A DNA stretch of 64,000 bases, from the NCBI RefSeq assembly GCF_029338255.1, contig NZ_CP119787.1:2619631-2683630 (forward strand), in the 5' to 3' direction. The notes beneath the pieces were generated by a model that worked only from the letters and a program-made list of their open reading frames with translations, searched no databases and was not told the origin of the DNA. This document shows positions 17,322 through 27,188 of this stretch, one piece after another (the stretch's first letter is position 1; every line of letters begins with the position of its first letter). Made by a program: the position numbers and the translations under genes. Source of the stretch: Haloarcula halobia (GTDB lineage: Archaea; Halobacteriota; Halobacteria; Halobacteriales; Haloarculaceae).

Positions 17322-17461
17322 CTGTCTCTCTACATTGTTGTCAGACGGCTTTCTCACCGAGGTTTTGACTTTCTCTGTGGCGTTGCGACAATAGAGAGGG
17401 GGCTCTGGTTAGTGTGGGCTTACGAGTATGTGCGGGTGACTGGCAACACGCCTATGTGGCT

Positions 17462-17483
17462 GTACATACAACGTACGTACAAC
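17462..17483. promoter_or_regulatory. Tandem direct repeat operator of the toxin-antitoxin pair
   Basis: GTACATACAAC (17462-17472) is followed immediately by GTACGTACAAC (17473-17483), one base before the antitoxin ATG at 17485. Direct repeats of this length are usual operators for ribbon-helix-helix antitoxins, so autoregulation is likely. Confidence 0.5.
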
Positions 17484-17484
17484 G

Positions 17485-17787
17485 ATGAGCACGAAGCGAG
17501 TGAATTTCCGGCTTCCGGAGGAATTGATCGCTCAAGCGGACGTCGCTGCGGAAGTTACGCACAAAAACCGGACCGAGATCCTGGTCGAAGCGTTACGGCA
17601 GTATCTTGAACAGAAGGAATCTGATGAGAGCTTCCGAGAGGCGGTCGTGGAGTTGTATCTCGACGATCAGATCGAGTTTGAGAAGCTCGCAGACGTTATT
17701 GGTCGGCAGGATGCCGAGTCAGTACGGGCGTCAAAACACGTGCTGGATCGGGGCGAGGAACTCGCTGACGATCTCGCAGAGTTGTGA
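17485..17787 (+). CDS. Ribbon-helix-helix antitoxin
   Basis: A 100-aa protein. The first 45 residues (KRVNFRLPEELIAQADVAAE, then NRTEILVEALRQYL) are a clear ribbon-helix-helix DNA-binding domain. The acidic C-terminus (LYLDDQIEFEKLADVIG and after) would wrap the toxin. The TGA overlaps the GTG of the PIN toxin gene. It lies behind a direct-repeat operator. Confidence 0.85.
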   Translation: MSTKRVNFRLPEELIAQADVAAEVTHKNRTEILVEALRQYLEQKESDESFREAVVELYLDDQIEFEKLADVIGRQDAESVRASKHVLDRGEELADDLAEL

Positions 17788-18278
17788 CTGTCGTCATCGA
17801 TACGAGCGCGCTCATTTCACTCGCTGTTGGTGGTGTACTCGATCAGACGTTGGCAGCGTTCGACGCCGTCACGACGCCGACGGTTATTGAGGAACTCGAA
17901 GAGACGGCTGAGTACGATGATCGGCACGGCACAGCGGCGACCACCGTACTCCAATGGACGGACACACTGACGGTGCAAGACGCTGACGGCGCGCCGTTCG
18001 AAACGAGTCGTGTCGATGCCGGAGAAGCGAGTTGCGTTGCCGTAGCCCGCGATGTTGACGCTGCGTTCCTTGTGACGGACGATTATCGAGCACTGCCCGA
18101 ACTACAGGGGCTGGTCGATGCGGAGGTTGCGGTGTCACCGATCGTACTCCGAGCGCTCGTCAAGCGTGATGCGCTCAGTTCCGAGGACGCGGAAACCGCG
18201 TTCGAAACAATCGCTTCCGGTAGGGATTGGCTTGACGCGCCGATTTACCGGTACGCGCGCCAACTGTTCGGCGAGTGA
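17784..18278 (+). CDS. PIN-domain toxin (VapC-like ribonuclease)
   Basis: A 164-aa protein starting at a GTG that overlaps the antitoxin stop. PIN-domain acidic residues are present: VVIDTSALISLA (Asp near residue 5), PTVIEELEE (Glu near 38), DAGEASCVAVARDVDAAFLVTDDYRA (Asp/Glu near 75 and Asp-Asp near 97). PIN toxins cut tRNA or rRNA when free of antitoxin. The operon has the normal antitoxin-then-toxin order. Confidence 0.85.
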   Translation: MTVVIDTSALISLAVGGVLDQTLAAFDAVTTPTVIEELEETAEYDDRHGTAATTVLQWTDTLTVQDADGAPFETSRVDAGEASCVAVARDVDAAFLVTDDYRALPELQGLVDAEVAVSPIVLRALVKRDALSSEDAETAFETIASGRDWLDAPIYRYARQLFGE

Positions 18279-18319
18279 TTGCCACCTACATTCTTCTTGA
18301 CGGTAATCGTTGGTGACGT

Positions 18320-19228
18320 ATGGATTTGGATCAGGCCCGTGGGATCTTACTCGGGTTAGCGTGTGGGGATGCGCTTGGACGGCCAGTTGAGTTTGCGTCT
18401 GCGTCGGGGATCAGTGCTGAACACGGGCGGCTTGACGAGATGGTCGGGTACGGAACGTGGAACCAGCCCGCTGGGACGATTACAGACGACACTGAACAGG
18501 CGCTGTGTATCGCACGAAGTCTGGTAGAGCACCAAACGTTCGATCCTGCTGATGTCGCTGACCGGTTCGTCGCGTGGTACGATAGTGGCCCCTTCGACAT
18601 TGGTGGGATGACAAGGCGGTCGATCAGCCGTCTCCAACGCGGCGATGCGTGGGACGAGGCAGGCCAGTACATCTGGGAGAACAGTCCGGAAGGGCAGAAC
18701 GCGGGGAATGGGAGTGTGATGCGGTGTCCGCCGCTCGCCATCCCGTACGCGAGTGACTGGGATCGACTCGCGGACGTGAGTCGGCAGTCCTCGCAGAGCA
18801 CGCACGCTGACCCGCGGTGTACCGAAGGCTGCTCGGTACTGAACGTCACGGTGGCTGGTCTGCTTGAGGACGCTGACACGCCGTTGCAGGACGCGCTTGA
18901 TTATGTGGGTGCGGACGCGCCCGATGAGCTTCTGGCGGCAATTCGACCGCTTGCTCGCGGTGAGTCACCCGACACGCTGGCGACGTCGGGATATGTCGTG
19001 CATTCGTTGCAGACGGCACTCCACGATGGGTTATTCGCGGAGAGTGCTGAGGAAGCGATTGTGACGGCCGTGAACCGCGGTGGTGATACGGACACGATTG
19101 GTGCGATTGCGGGTGCGGTCGCTGGGGCGCGGTTCGGAGCGTCACAGCTTCCGGATCGATGGCTGAATGCTATCGACGAGACCGATGAGCTCGAAGTGCT
19201 GGCTGAGCGACTCGTGGAGGTGGCGTGA
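18320..19228 (+). CDS. ADP-ribosylglycohydrolase (DraG family)
   Basis: A 302-aa protein with all signature motifs: GLACGDALGRPVEF near the start, ITDDTEQAL (metal-binding TDDT, about residue 55), NGSVMRCPPLAIPYA (about 133) and GGDTDTIGAIAGAVAGARFG (about 254). These proteins remove ADP-ribose from proteins or nucleic acids using two metal ions. The stop overlaps the start of the next gene, a HEAT-repeat protein, so the two are probably co-translated. Confidence 0.9.
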   Translation: MDLDQARGILLGLACGDALGRPVEFASASGISAEHGRLDEMVGYGTWNQPAGTITDDTEQALCIARSLVEHQTFDPADVADRFVAWYDSGPFDIGGMTRRSISRLQRGDAWDEAGQYIWENSPEGQNAGNGSVMRCPPLAIPYASDWDRLADVSRQSSQSTHADPRCTEGCSVLNVTVAGLLEDADTPLQDALDYVGADAPDELLAAIRPLARGESPDTLATSGYVVHSLQTALHDGLFAESAEEAIVTAVNRGGDTDTIGAIAGAVAGARFGASQLPDRWLNAIDETDELEVLAERLVEVA

Positions 19229-20949
19229 TGTACGTGTTGGCGTTCGACCGGGACTGGACGGTGGACGTGAATTCGCATCCTCGGCGAGAAGCGGTGCCGT
19301 TGGAGTGGGTGCGGTACTGGGCGCACGAGGCTGGTCACGAGGTGTGGGCGATCGGGAATCAGGACCTTGTCGAGGAAGCAGATATTCCGGGCACGGTGGA
19401 GTCGATTCGGCAGCGTGACGGGCACGTCGATGCGCTCGGTGAGCAAGACGAGTACGGGTATTACGAGTGGTGGCCTGAACGCGAGGAGCGCCTCCGGATT
19501 CTCTCGGGGTTGTTCCCGACCGCCGACGGGTACATCGCCGTTGATGATCTCGATTTGGGGCACGTCGATGGCTGGGACCACTACCACGCGTGGGACTTCG
19601 TCGAGTATGTCCGACAAGGAGAACTCGGGCTGTCAGCACCGCCCTCAACTGATCTGAGCCCGGACGGCGGGTTTGAATCCAGTGACGCAGTTCGAGACAT
19701 TCTTGCCGACGGGTACGTGTTCGAACTCACACACCGGACGGACGGTGAACAGAAGACGCATCTCGTCACACATTTCGAACCGGACCGCCCGTCGATGACT
19801 CCATTGAAAGGCCCGCCGACGTTCTGGTTCGAGACTGTCGGGAACGACGACCGGTTTTCTGTTCGGCTCCCCGAGATTGAAGCGTTACATCCGGTCCCGT
19901 ACGACCGCCTCGCTGACCCGATAGCTGGGGCGGCGTTCGCGGCAGTTCGAACGCACCTCGAAGATGACCCTACGTCGGTGGATGAGGAACTGCTCCGGAC
20001 GATGCTGTCTGATGCGGCAGCGGCTGGGACGAACGTGGATCGCCGTGAAGCGCTCCGCCTGGCGATGACCGCGGTGAAACACCGTGCTGACGCTCGAAAA
20101 GTCGCTGTCGATGCGACTGTCGCGTTACTGGCTGACGAGCCCTCAGCGCTTGACCGCGCGGCGCTCCAAGCACTTCACGAGGCCGCGACGGACTATCCAG
20201 CGGTGCTAAACGATCACGTGGGAGACCTGGCGGCGTATGCGAGTCAGGACTCGATGTACCAGACAGCCGCGACGCGTTGCTTGATGGAGTTGGCGGAAAC
20301 TGACCCGGCAGGCGTGCTCGACGCCGTCCCTGCTCTGGAAGCCGCCGCGACGGCAGAGACGGAGGCAACACAGAGTTACGCGGTGTACGCACTGTCCAGT
20401 ATCGCCGCAACGTATCCTGAAGAAGTGTACCCCGCGATAGACGCCTTGATCGAGGCGATAAAGAGTGAAAATGAGACGACGCAGACGAATGCGTTAGCGG
20501 CGCTCGGGAAGATCGCGTCGAACTACCCGGACGCCGCGGAACCCATCGTGGACGAGCTAGTGGCAGTACTGGACGCCGACACGAAACGTGTTCGAAATAA
20601 TGCGGTCGGGTTGCTCGGTGACCTCGCACAGGAACATCCGGCGGTCGTGATTGAGTACGCTGATCAGATTGCGGCCCGTCTTGAGGATAACAATATTCAG
20701 GCGCGTGTCAACGCGTCAATCGCACTCCAGCGAGCAGGTGAGGCAGACCCGACTGCGATTCGAGCGCAGAAGGACCAGTTAGTGGCTGCGTTGCAGGATC
20801 CGAGTCCAGAAGTCCGGGCGAATACGTGCTTGCTGATCGGGAATGCGAACGTAAGTGTGCGTATCAAGACACTTGAAGAACTGAAAGAAAACGATCTGGA
20901 CGAGACAGTGCGCGACCGAGCGGGATGGGCGATTTCACGTCTGGACTGA
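19228..20949 (+). CDS. HEAT-repeat protein with N-terminal HAD-like segment
   Basis: About 573 aa. The ATG at 19228 shares its A with the previous TGA, and a GTG at 19225 is an alternative start. Residues 1-130 begin VLAFDRDWTVDVNSHP, resembling a HAD motif I in which the second Asp of DxD is replaced by Trp, so catalysis is doubtful. From about residue 230 there are tandem HEAT/PBS-type helical repeats (for example ALAALGKIASNYPDAAEPIV and AVGLLGDLAQEHPAVVIEYA), giving a solenoid for protein or nucleic-acid binding. It is coupled to the ADP-ribosylglycohydrolase. Confidence 0.75.
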   Translation: MYVLAFDRDWTVDVNSHPRREAVPLEWVRYWAHEAGHEVWAIGNQDLVEEADIPGTVESIRQRDGHVDALGEQDEYGYYEWWPEREERLRILSGLFPTADGYIAVDDLDLGHVDGWDHYHAWDFVEYVRQGELGLSAPPSTDLSPDGGFESSDAVRDILADGYVFELTHRTDGEQKTHLVTHFEPDRPSMTPLKGPPTFWFETVGNDDRFSVRLPEIEALHPVPYDRLADPIAGAAFAAVRTHLEDDPTSVDEELLRTMLSDAAAAGTNVDRREALRLAMTAVKHRADARKVAVDATVALLADEPSALDRAALQALHEAATDYPAVLNDHVGDLAAYASQDSMYQTAATRCLMELAETDPAGVLDAVPALEAAATAETEATQSYAVYALSSIAATYPEEVYPAIDALIEAIKSENETTQTNALAALGKIASNYPDAAEPIVDELVAVLDADTKRVRNNAVGLLGDLAQEHPAVVIEYADQIAARLEDNNIQARVNASIALQRAGEADPTAIRAQKDQLVAALQDPSPEVRANTCLLIGNANVSVRIKTLEELKENDLDETVRDRAGWAISRLD

Positions 20950-21035
20950 GACACGTGCGAATCGAGTCAGACATCGGCGACGGTTCGAGACTCCATGCGA
21001 TACCGCGTCAAGTTGTCCTATACTGTCAGGGTGAA

Positions 21036-22079
21036 CTATAGCCACGAGAGACCAGTGTTGAGTTCTTCGAGGAAGGATGGCCGGATCTGAACAGTGGGCG
21101 GGAACGAGAGTTGTTCGCCTTCCCGGTCAAGGATTGTTTCGCGGAGGAACGGATGGGCTGGGTCGAATGAGGGGCTTGCTTGGATGCGATAATCGCTGTC
21201 GATGGTGAACAGCGCGGCGTCGAATGCGCGGTGGTGCAGCGAATTCAATACGAGAACGTTCTCCGGATGTTCGGCGAGATCGGGATGTTGACTCCGTGGC
21301 AGGATGTGCGCGAGATCCAACAGCTCATCTTCTCGAATACCGGTCAGGGTACACGCGTGGTCATAGCGGTCAAGTGTGTCTGCACGGAAGGCGTCGCTCA
21401 CGGTGATTTCGGACGTTTCGTAGCGGCGAATCCGACCGCTCGAATCGAGCGGTTCGCCGGTCGGCCACTGAGCAACCTCCCCGGTCTGGACCCAGTCCCG
21501 CCAAACGTCCGGTGCTTCGCTGTCGTCGTTCTGCTGGGCGCGGTCGTGCAGCCACGTGACGGGGACGGCGTTAGTGTTGAGTATTGAGAAGTGGAACTGG
21601 TAATTCGGGATCTGTGTCCCGTCATCGGCCTGGTACGCGTGGACTTCGAAGTGGTCGGGAACGCAGAGCCCGCAGAACTCGACGACCCCTGATTCGGGTT
21701 TGCGGAAAACGAGGACGGGCGGGACGTCCTCGCGCCGCCCGGCCGCAGCGTTGTCGAAGGCGGCCTTGATTTTCTGGTTCTGCGCGGACTCCTCGTAGGG
21801 GTTCGAGGCCTTCGCGTCGCCCCAGTAACTGATGTACCCGGCGTTGACGGCGAGCGTGTCCTCCCACGGGTCGTCGTGCTGGGAGATGCCGCTGTCGTTG
21901 GAGACGAGCACGAGCGCCGCGGGCGTATCAGACCGATTCGCACCGAGATCACGAATCCCACCAGTGTTTTTGATACCGGTGTCAAGCGAGCCACGGATCC
22001 ATCGCAGAAACTGGTCGTCCGAGTCGCGGTAACTCCCGGTGTCGCGGTATTGTTGCCCGACCCGAAACGCGTGTCGCAT
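21036..22079 (-). CDS. HNH endonuclease with SRA/McrA-like N-terminal domain
   Basis: A 347-aa protein. The C-terminus has an HNH core: CTLTGIREDELLDLAHILPR, then NVLVLNSLHHRAFD. The N-terminal two thirds (FRVGQQYRDTGSY, then WEDTLAVNAGYISYWGDAK) resemble the modified-base-reading domain of McrA-type, modification-dependent restriction enzymes. It stands alone with no methyltransferase nearby, as expected for type IV restriction. The domain reading is by resemblance only. Confidence 0.7.
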   Translation of the reverse strand: MRHAFRVGQQYRDTGSYRDSDDQFLRWIRGSLDTGIKNTGGIRDLGANRSDTPAALVLVSNDSGISQHDDPWEDTLAVNAGYISYWGDAKASNPYEESAQNQKIKAAFDNAAAGRREDVPPVLVFRKPESGVVEFCGLCVPDHFEVHAYQADDGTQIPNYQFHFSILNTNAVPVTWLHDRAQQNDDSEAPDVWRDWVQTGEVAQWPTGEPLDSSGRIRRYETSEITVSDAFRADTLDRYDHACTLTGIREDELLDLAHILPRSQHPDLAEHPENVLVLNSLHHRAFDAALFTIDSDYRIQASPSFDPAHPFLRETILDREGEQLSFPPTVQIRPSFLEELNTGLSWL

Positions 22080-22145
22080 AATATCACGGCATTACGTCTG
22101 ACAGTCAATAAATACCTGCGTGACGCGCTCTGCCCGTTGTCCACT

Positions 22146-22418
22146 TCAGCCGGGGGTTGAGGGCTTGAACGCACTGACCTGGTCACCTAGCTGCTCTCGG
22201 AAGTCGTCCGTTGACGTTACTTGGATGCTTCCCGGTATCGGGCCGTAGTCATCCCAGTTCGAGGTGTATCGAACGACGCGCGAGTGAAGCTCCCCGCTTC
22301 CGGTTTCGAGGTCGTACTCGTCGAAGACGTGGTATACGTTGGTGACAAGTCTCCATCGCCGTGTTTGAAACGCTTGAGGACTGCACCGATTCGCTGGTAG
22401 ACGAGAGCAGTCAAACAA
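22146..22418 (-). pseudogene. Truncated small gene beside the transposase
   Basis: The C-terminal part (VYHVFDEYDLETGSGELHSR, ending STDDFREQLGDQVSAF) looks like a genuine acidic haloarchaeal protein, but the upstream part is basic and Cys/Arg-rich and no start precedes the good segment. It probably lost its 5' end when the neighbouring transposon region arrived. Confidence 0.35.
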
Positions 22419-22483
22419 GGCGTATTCAACCAGTGGACGCCCAATTCGACAGTTTATTCGGGGAGCACCTGACGGCTGAGTGC

Positions 22484-24526
22484 TTACGAGAAGGCCACGT
22501 CCTGAATCGCTTTGAGCAGTTCCGAGTGAGTTACGTCCAGCCGGTATCCGAGTTCTGGCGACCGAGCCCGATTGATCATGGTGTGCCAGTTCTGGAAGAG
22601 TACAGCGGCGTTGATGCCGTACCGGCGAATCTTCGGGTTGGAACCGCCTAATGCGGGCATGAAGTCGTTCGAAACCTGGTTGATCGACTCCTCAATCGCC
22701 CACCGCTGGAAGTAATCAGCACGAACCCCGTTCGCTGACCGATCTGGCAGTTCCCGGCCCGTGAAGAACGCAACGTGCGTGTCCATCACCCCAACGCCCT
22801 TCATTCCTGCAGGATCCGAGAATTCTCCCCGGAATGACGGGAGAGGAAACGCACTCGTGAGCGAGGGGTCCGAGGAATCGTCCGCGTCGGAATCTCTCTC
22901 CCAGTCATCCAAGGTACGTGTCTGTAACTCAGTTTCCTCGGGGTTTTGGTACGTCTTGATTGTCTCCTTATCAATCTCCGGGTTCTCGATCTCGCCAGCG
23001 GTAACCTCAATTACGTCCGGGTTTGTCGCCTCCTTCGGATACACCACCAAATTCGGTTTCGGGACTGTCCCCGCCTTCACTCCCTCGGCGTACCCGACGT
23101 ATCCTTCCGGAGTGAGTCCTTTGAGCGTCTTGACTGGGGGTCTATCGGGTGCGCTAACTATCCAGTCCCCATCAGCGACGCGCCGAGCAACGCCAAGGAG
23201 TTCACCGGGAACCATCCCTGCATCCGCCAGCATCATCTCGACGTCCAAGAGTTGAGTTGGTCCAGACAGGATGTCTCTCACGCTACCGGGGTACTCGGAC
23301 TTCTCTTCGAGGAGCCTGACTCCAAGGGTGAACCGATTCTCGTTGTCGATGATGCTGACGATCGAGAACGTCCACTCCTCCGTAACATCGTTCATCCGTT
23401 TCCCGTACCGGCTAATGGTCGGTGCTTCACCACCGGTCCACTCGATTTCAAGGAGATCTGATGCGATCGAAACCGGGTCGGTGAAGAACCCCATGTCGTT
23501 TGCCACGCTCATCGTCTGTTGATGGACCTCTGTGAACTGCTCATCGACAGTCGGCACATCTGTATCGGTGTACGAATCGAATCCCGTCGACTCGGGGAGT
23601 TCGTTTGCGATGTATTTCGGGAGGGCAGTCCCCTTCGGGACTTGTTCGTAATTGTAATCCCACAAGGCGACGTCGGCCGCAGTTTCTAAACCAGCGCCGT
23701 CACGTGCCGAAGCCGCAAGCAAGCCGATGAAATCAAACACGGTGAACTGTGGGTCGTCCCGTCCGAACGTTAGCGGATCAAGTGTCTCTCGCTTCAACAA
23801 TCGAACCCAGTTACGGAGTGCCTCACGCTCATCAGCCCGCGTAAGCGTCTTCTCCGAGAACGCCGGGGTTAACGCGTTCAGTCCGTACGCTTCTCGAACT
23901 GATTCCGGAGGCACGAGACCGTTTCGATACGCTGCGTACGCCGCGCGCACAGCCGCGTTCTCGAACGCTGCTTCGAACCCTTGCTCTTCGTCGAAGACTT
24001 CAGGCGGGATTTCCGAGTGAAGATTGCTGACGGTGCTGTAACTCGGAAGCGCCTGTGGAGTATCATACCCAAGGGCTTCACAGACCGCGGGACTATTTTC
24101 CAGATGCCTGTAGTACCGGCTTTGATTCGACACACACCGACATTTTTCGAGAAATGCGACTTTGAGACGTCGGTTGAGTATGGATGACGATGGGAGTTCG
24201 AGGCTTTCTTCAGCGAGAGCCGTCTCCGCGACCTCAAGCACGGCTAGGCTGTAAAGCGTTGATCCGTCGTTAGGATGATCGAGGTCAGCCCACTTGCACC
24301 GGTTCCGCTGATGGAGTTGGGCAGCTAAGTGCTTCTTGCTGTGTAATGTTCCGACGGACTCAACGGCAGCTGAGTATTCAACTTCGACCCCGCGTAACCG
24401 GATGGGCCCGTAGGATTCTTCGTTCGGATGGTTCTCGTACTTTATCGGAGCTGTGTACTCCTCGTCTACTCGCTCGTTATTCGGGCGAATAGCGTCCTGA
24501 AACTCGAATTGTGAGATTTTGGACAT
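22484..24526 (-). CDS. DDE transposase (680 aa), family not assigned
   Basis: The C-terminal 450 residues have an RNase H-type DDE arrangement: strands ending in VEMMLADAGMVPGELL (central Asp) and the RWAIEESINQVSNDFMPALG helix (final Glu), followed by INAAVLFQNWHTMIN as in IS4-like enzymes. The first Asp is probably in the TFSIVSIIDNENRF strand. The N-terminal 300 residues are helical and may bind DNA. No convincing terminal inverted repeats or target duplication were found in 22419-22483 or 24527-24911, so the ends of the element remain undefined. Confidence 0.7.
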   Translation of the reverse strand: MSKISQFEFQDAIRPNNERVDEEYTAPIKYENHPNEESYGPIRLRGVEVEYSAAVESVGTLHSKKHLAAQLHQRNRCKWADLDHPNDGSTLYSLAVLEVAETALAEESLELPSSSILNRRLKVAFLEKCRCVSNQSRYYRHLENSPAVCEALGYDTPQALPSYSTVSNLHSEIPPEVFDEEQGFEAAFENAAVRAAYAAYRNGLVPPESVREAYGLNALTPAFSEKTLTRADEREALRNWVRLLKRETLDPLTFGRDDPQFTVFDFIGLLAASARDGAGLETAADVALWDYNYEQVPKGTALPKYIANELPESTGFDSYTDTDVPTVDEQFTEVHQQTMSVANDMGFFTDPVSIASDLLEIEWTGGEAPTISRYGKRMNDVTEEWTFSIVSIIDNENRFTLGVRLLEEKSEYPGSVRDILSGPTQLLDVEMMLADAGMVPGELLGVARRVADGDWIVSAPDRPPVKTLKGLTPEGYVGYAEGVKAGTVPKPNLVVYPKEATNPDVIEVTAGEIENPEIDKETIKTYQNPEETELQTRTLDDWERDSDADDSSDPSLTSAFPLPSFRGEFSDPAGMKGVGVMDTHVAFFTGRELPDRSANGVRADYFQRWAIEESINQVSNDFMPALGGSNPKIRRYGINAAVLFQNWHTMINRARSPELGYRLDVTHSELLKAIQDVAFS

Positions 24527-24911
24527 TCGTTCATATAAGATTGTTAGCTTGGTGCGGGATAAATCCTCGCTGGCAAATAATCTAATTCAGAGGAACATCG
24601 TGAGCAATATCCCATATCATATCTGATGTGTTTCTGAATACCGGGGCGATTCGGAGTCACAGGAACGAACTATGTCGGATTGTTGCCTCGAAACACCAGA
24701 ACCCCTAGATCACCCATCAACAGGCCGCGTTTGACGGCACCCACCGAACTCGCGCTGTTCGAGCGATGTATTCGCCACCTCTTGTGAACCTGTACACACC
24801 GATAGGAAGACACCCTGTAAGCCTAAAATCGTTATTAAGGGGTGTTTCCCCGATGGTTGAGGTAGAAAAACTACACCCTCGACTTATGTGGCCTACTGCT
24901 TTTGTCGACAC
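24527..24911. other. Gap upstream of the transposase, no gene seen
   Basis: The sequence is AT-rich near the transposase start and contains no protein-like frame. It presumably carries the right end of the element, but I could not identify it. Confidence 0.3.
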
Positions 24912-25850
24912 ATGACCGTCGACGAATCATTTGATCCTCCGGTGTTGAACGAGGAGACACCATCGTTTGATGCGCCCGTTGCTGTGGAGTGGTGGCATGG
25001 CTTCCAAGATAATAGGGAGCCAGAACTCGATACTCATCATGGCTTCCATGATGCCGCGCACGTCGGCGATGGAACCCCTCCGACGGTTCAGGACGGCGAG
25101 TTCATGACTGCGTCGGGTGCACGTGTAACCGCCAACAGCCAACCTGGAGATATGCGGGAGTCGCGGTATCTCTATACCACTCATCGGGAAGCGCTCTCGC
25201 GTGATATCAGACCGTGCGTCGAGTGCTTTCCCAGATACGCCACTGACCGGCGACTGGAGAAAGTACGAGAAGAAGGCGGGATTCTCACTGAAGCCGGCGT
25301 GGAGGGGGCGGTGTTTCCGGTGTGGATCCGGGCTGACAAGGAATCTGGGTGGGATCTTGACTCGGTCCATAATTCGTACACGTCTCTCCTCTATCGATCG
25401 TTTGCGATCCGAAACTACGCGGGGTCAGTCGGGGGACGACTCCGATACTCATTACAACCGATTCGCAAGTGTGAGTACTCGTCGTACGAGGAAGCTGCTG
25501 CCGTTGACCCCGCGATGGCACATGTCTCCACTCTCAGGACGATCCAGCCGGAGGAGCTGCCGGAAGTCAGAGAGCGCCTCGGCGACGAACCTCTCTCGAT
25601 CCCAGTTGAGCACGAGCACCGATCCACGGACACAGGAGAGACACGTGCGTCTCTGGTACACCGCGCGGAAAATCCGCCGTGTGGATATGAACGCGAGACA
25701 CCGTTCGGGCCGTTAGATGATGTCGATGATGAATTTCAGGAAGAGTTGGATTCGGAACGGCAATCGGTTGCCGATGTCATAGAACGCGGGACCGTCGTCG
25801 AGTTCTGCGAGGCCTGTTTCCCCGAACTTGCTGAATTCACGGATGCCTGA
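24912..25850 (+). CDS. Hypothetical protein with two CxxC pairs
   Basis: The start is placed at the ATG at 24912 (MTVDESFDPP), because the longer frame from 24888 adds a Cys-rich leader. The 312-aa product contains CVECFPRY and, near the C-terminus, FCEACFPEL, two CxxC pairs that could bind one zinc. His-rich segments lie near the N-terminus. No family is recognised. It ends about 110 bases before an integrase gene and may be cargo of that element. Confidence 0.6.
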   Translation: MTVDESFDPPVLNEETPSFDAPVAVEWWHGFQDNREPELDTHHGFHDAAHVGDGTPPTVQDGEFMTASGARVTANSQPGDMRESRYLYTTHREALSRDIRPCVECFPRYATDRRLEKVREEGGILTEAGVEGAVFPVWIRADKESGWDLDSVHNSYTSLLYRSFAIRNYAGSVGGRLRYSLQPIRKCEYSSYEEAAAVDPAMAHVSTLRTIQPEELPEVRERLGDEPLSIPVEHEHRSTDTGETRASLVHRAENPPCGYERETPFGPLDDVDDEFQEELDSERQSVADVIERGTVVEFCEACFPELAEFTDA

Positions 25851-25958
25851 GCACTGACCCGTGGACACACGTAGTCAAACAGCATCTAAATCAAGTCATG
25901 GTGTCAGCGCGGCAAAAGATTAGGCCGTTCTGATTTCTAAAGCTCGTTCGGTGCGCCA

Positions 25959-27146
25959 ATGACAAAGAACGCCGACGGTCAACTCAAGACGCTTCGAGAG
26001 AAAATCCGAAACGACGAACGGGATCTGGACGAAGCAAATCGTGATGCACTGCTTGAGTTCAGTAACGGACTCTTCCTCATTCCCAGTCAAGTCGGAGACC
26101 AACGGCATCTCAAGCTGCTCCGGCACAATGTGAGGATGGCCGAACACGCTGGTAGCCTTGTCGAAGCACTTGAAGATGAGAATGCTGCGAAGGAGATCGT
26201 CCGCTGGATTCACCGTACGTACGACAATGCGGAGACAAACCGTGATTACCGCGTCGCGCTGAAGCAGTTCGGACGGCGTGTCACTGACCAGAACGGAGAT
26301 GATCCGCCCCAGTCGATGGAGTGGATTCCATCGAATACTCCGAGTACGTACGATCCCGCCCCGGAACCTAGTAACATGCTTCAGTGGAAGGAAGACGTCC
26401 TCCCCCTAATCAATGCTACTCGAAACCCTCGTGATGCAGCACTCATCGCGGTTGGGTGGGATGCAGGTGCTCGTTCCGGTGAACTTCGCGCTCTCACGGT
26501 CGGTGATGTGACGGACTACGAGCACGGGTACCAGATCACGGTACAGGGAAAGATGGGTCAGCGGACCGTTCCCCTTATTCCGAGTGTTCCGTTTCTCCAA
26601 CGTTGGCTTGCTGCTCACCCGAGCGATGATCCTGCAGCACCGCTCTGGAGTAAACTGACTGAGCCGGAGGCTCCGAGTTACAATGCACTTCGAACGGCCG
26701 TGAAGGATGCTGCCGACAGAGCAGGGGTCGAGAAGCCAGTGACGTTTACGAACCTCCGCAAATCCAGCGCATCTCACTTGGCTTCTCGCGGACTGAATCA
26801 GGCCCACATCGAGGATCATCATGGCTGGACTCGTGGAAGCGACGTCGCTTCCCGGTACGTATCCGTGTTTGCAGACGATACGGGTCGAGAAGTCGCTCGT
26901 GTCCACGGCTTAGAAATCGACGAAGAGGAAGAACCGGATGCGACTGCTCCGGTCGAATGTCCGCGGTGTCATCAACAAACGCCACGAGAAATGGATCACT
27001 GCCTTCACTGCCGACAGACGATCAATATGGAGGCCGCGCTTCGGCGAGAACAGACCTGTGAGTGGTGTGGATCCTCAATCTCATCTTACTCTGAACACAT
27101 ACCGAACTGCACCGACATCAGGGTGCATCAGGGTGAACCACAGTGA
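25959..27146 (+). CDS. Tyrosine recombinase with C-terminal zinc ribbons
   Basis: A 395-aa integrase. The catalytic domain shows ARSGELRALTVGD (first Arg), the GKMGQR beta-hairpin Lys, TFTNLRKSSASHLAS (second Arg), the HHGW motif and SRYVSVF (nucleophile Tyr). The N-terminal 120 residues form the core-binding domain. The last 70 residues add two zinc-binding modules (CPRCHQQ with CLHC, then CEWCG with an HxxxC pair), a common addition in haloarchaeal integrases. It implies that a mobile element starts or ends nearby, but no attachment-site repeat was found. Confidence 0.85.
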   Translation: MTKNADGQLKTLREKIRNDERDLDEANRDALLEFSNGLFLIPSQVGDQRHLKLLRHNVRMAEHAGSLVEALEDENAAKEIVRWIHRTYDNAETNRDYRVALKQFGRRVTDQNGDDPPQSMEWIPSNTPSTYDPAPEPSNMLQWKEDVLPLINATRNPRDAALIAVGWDAGARSGELRALTVGDVTDYEHGYQITVQGKMGQRTVPLIPSVPFLQRWLAAHPSDDPAAPLWSKLTEPEAPSYNALRTAVKDAADRAGVEKPVTFTNLRKSSASHLASRGLNQAHIEDHHGWTRGSDVASRYVSVFADDTGREVARVHGLEIDEEEEPDATAPVECPRCHQQTPREMDHCLHCRQTINMEAALRREQTCEWCGSSISSYSEHIPNCTDIRVHQGEPQ

Positions 27147-27188
27147 CCCATGACTAACCGTCGAAATTACTGGAAGTCCTACTGTTCA

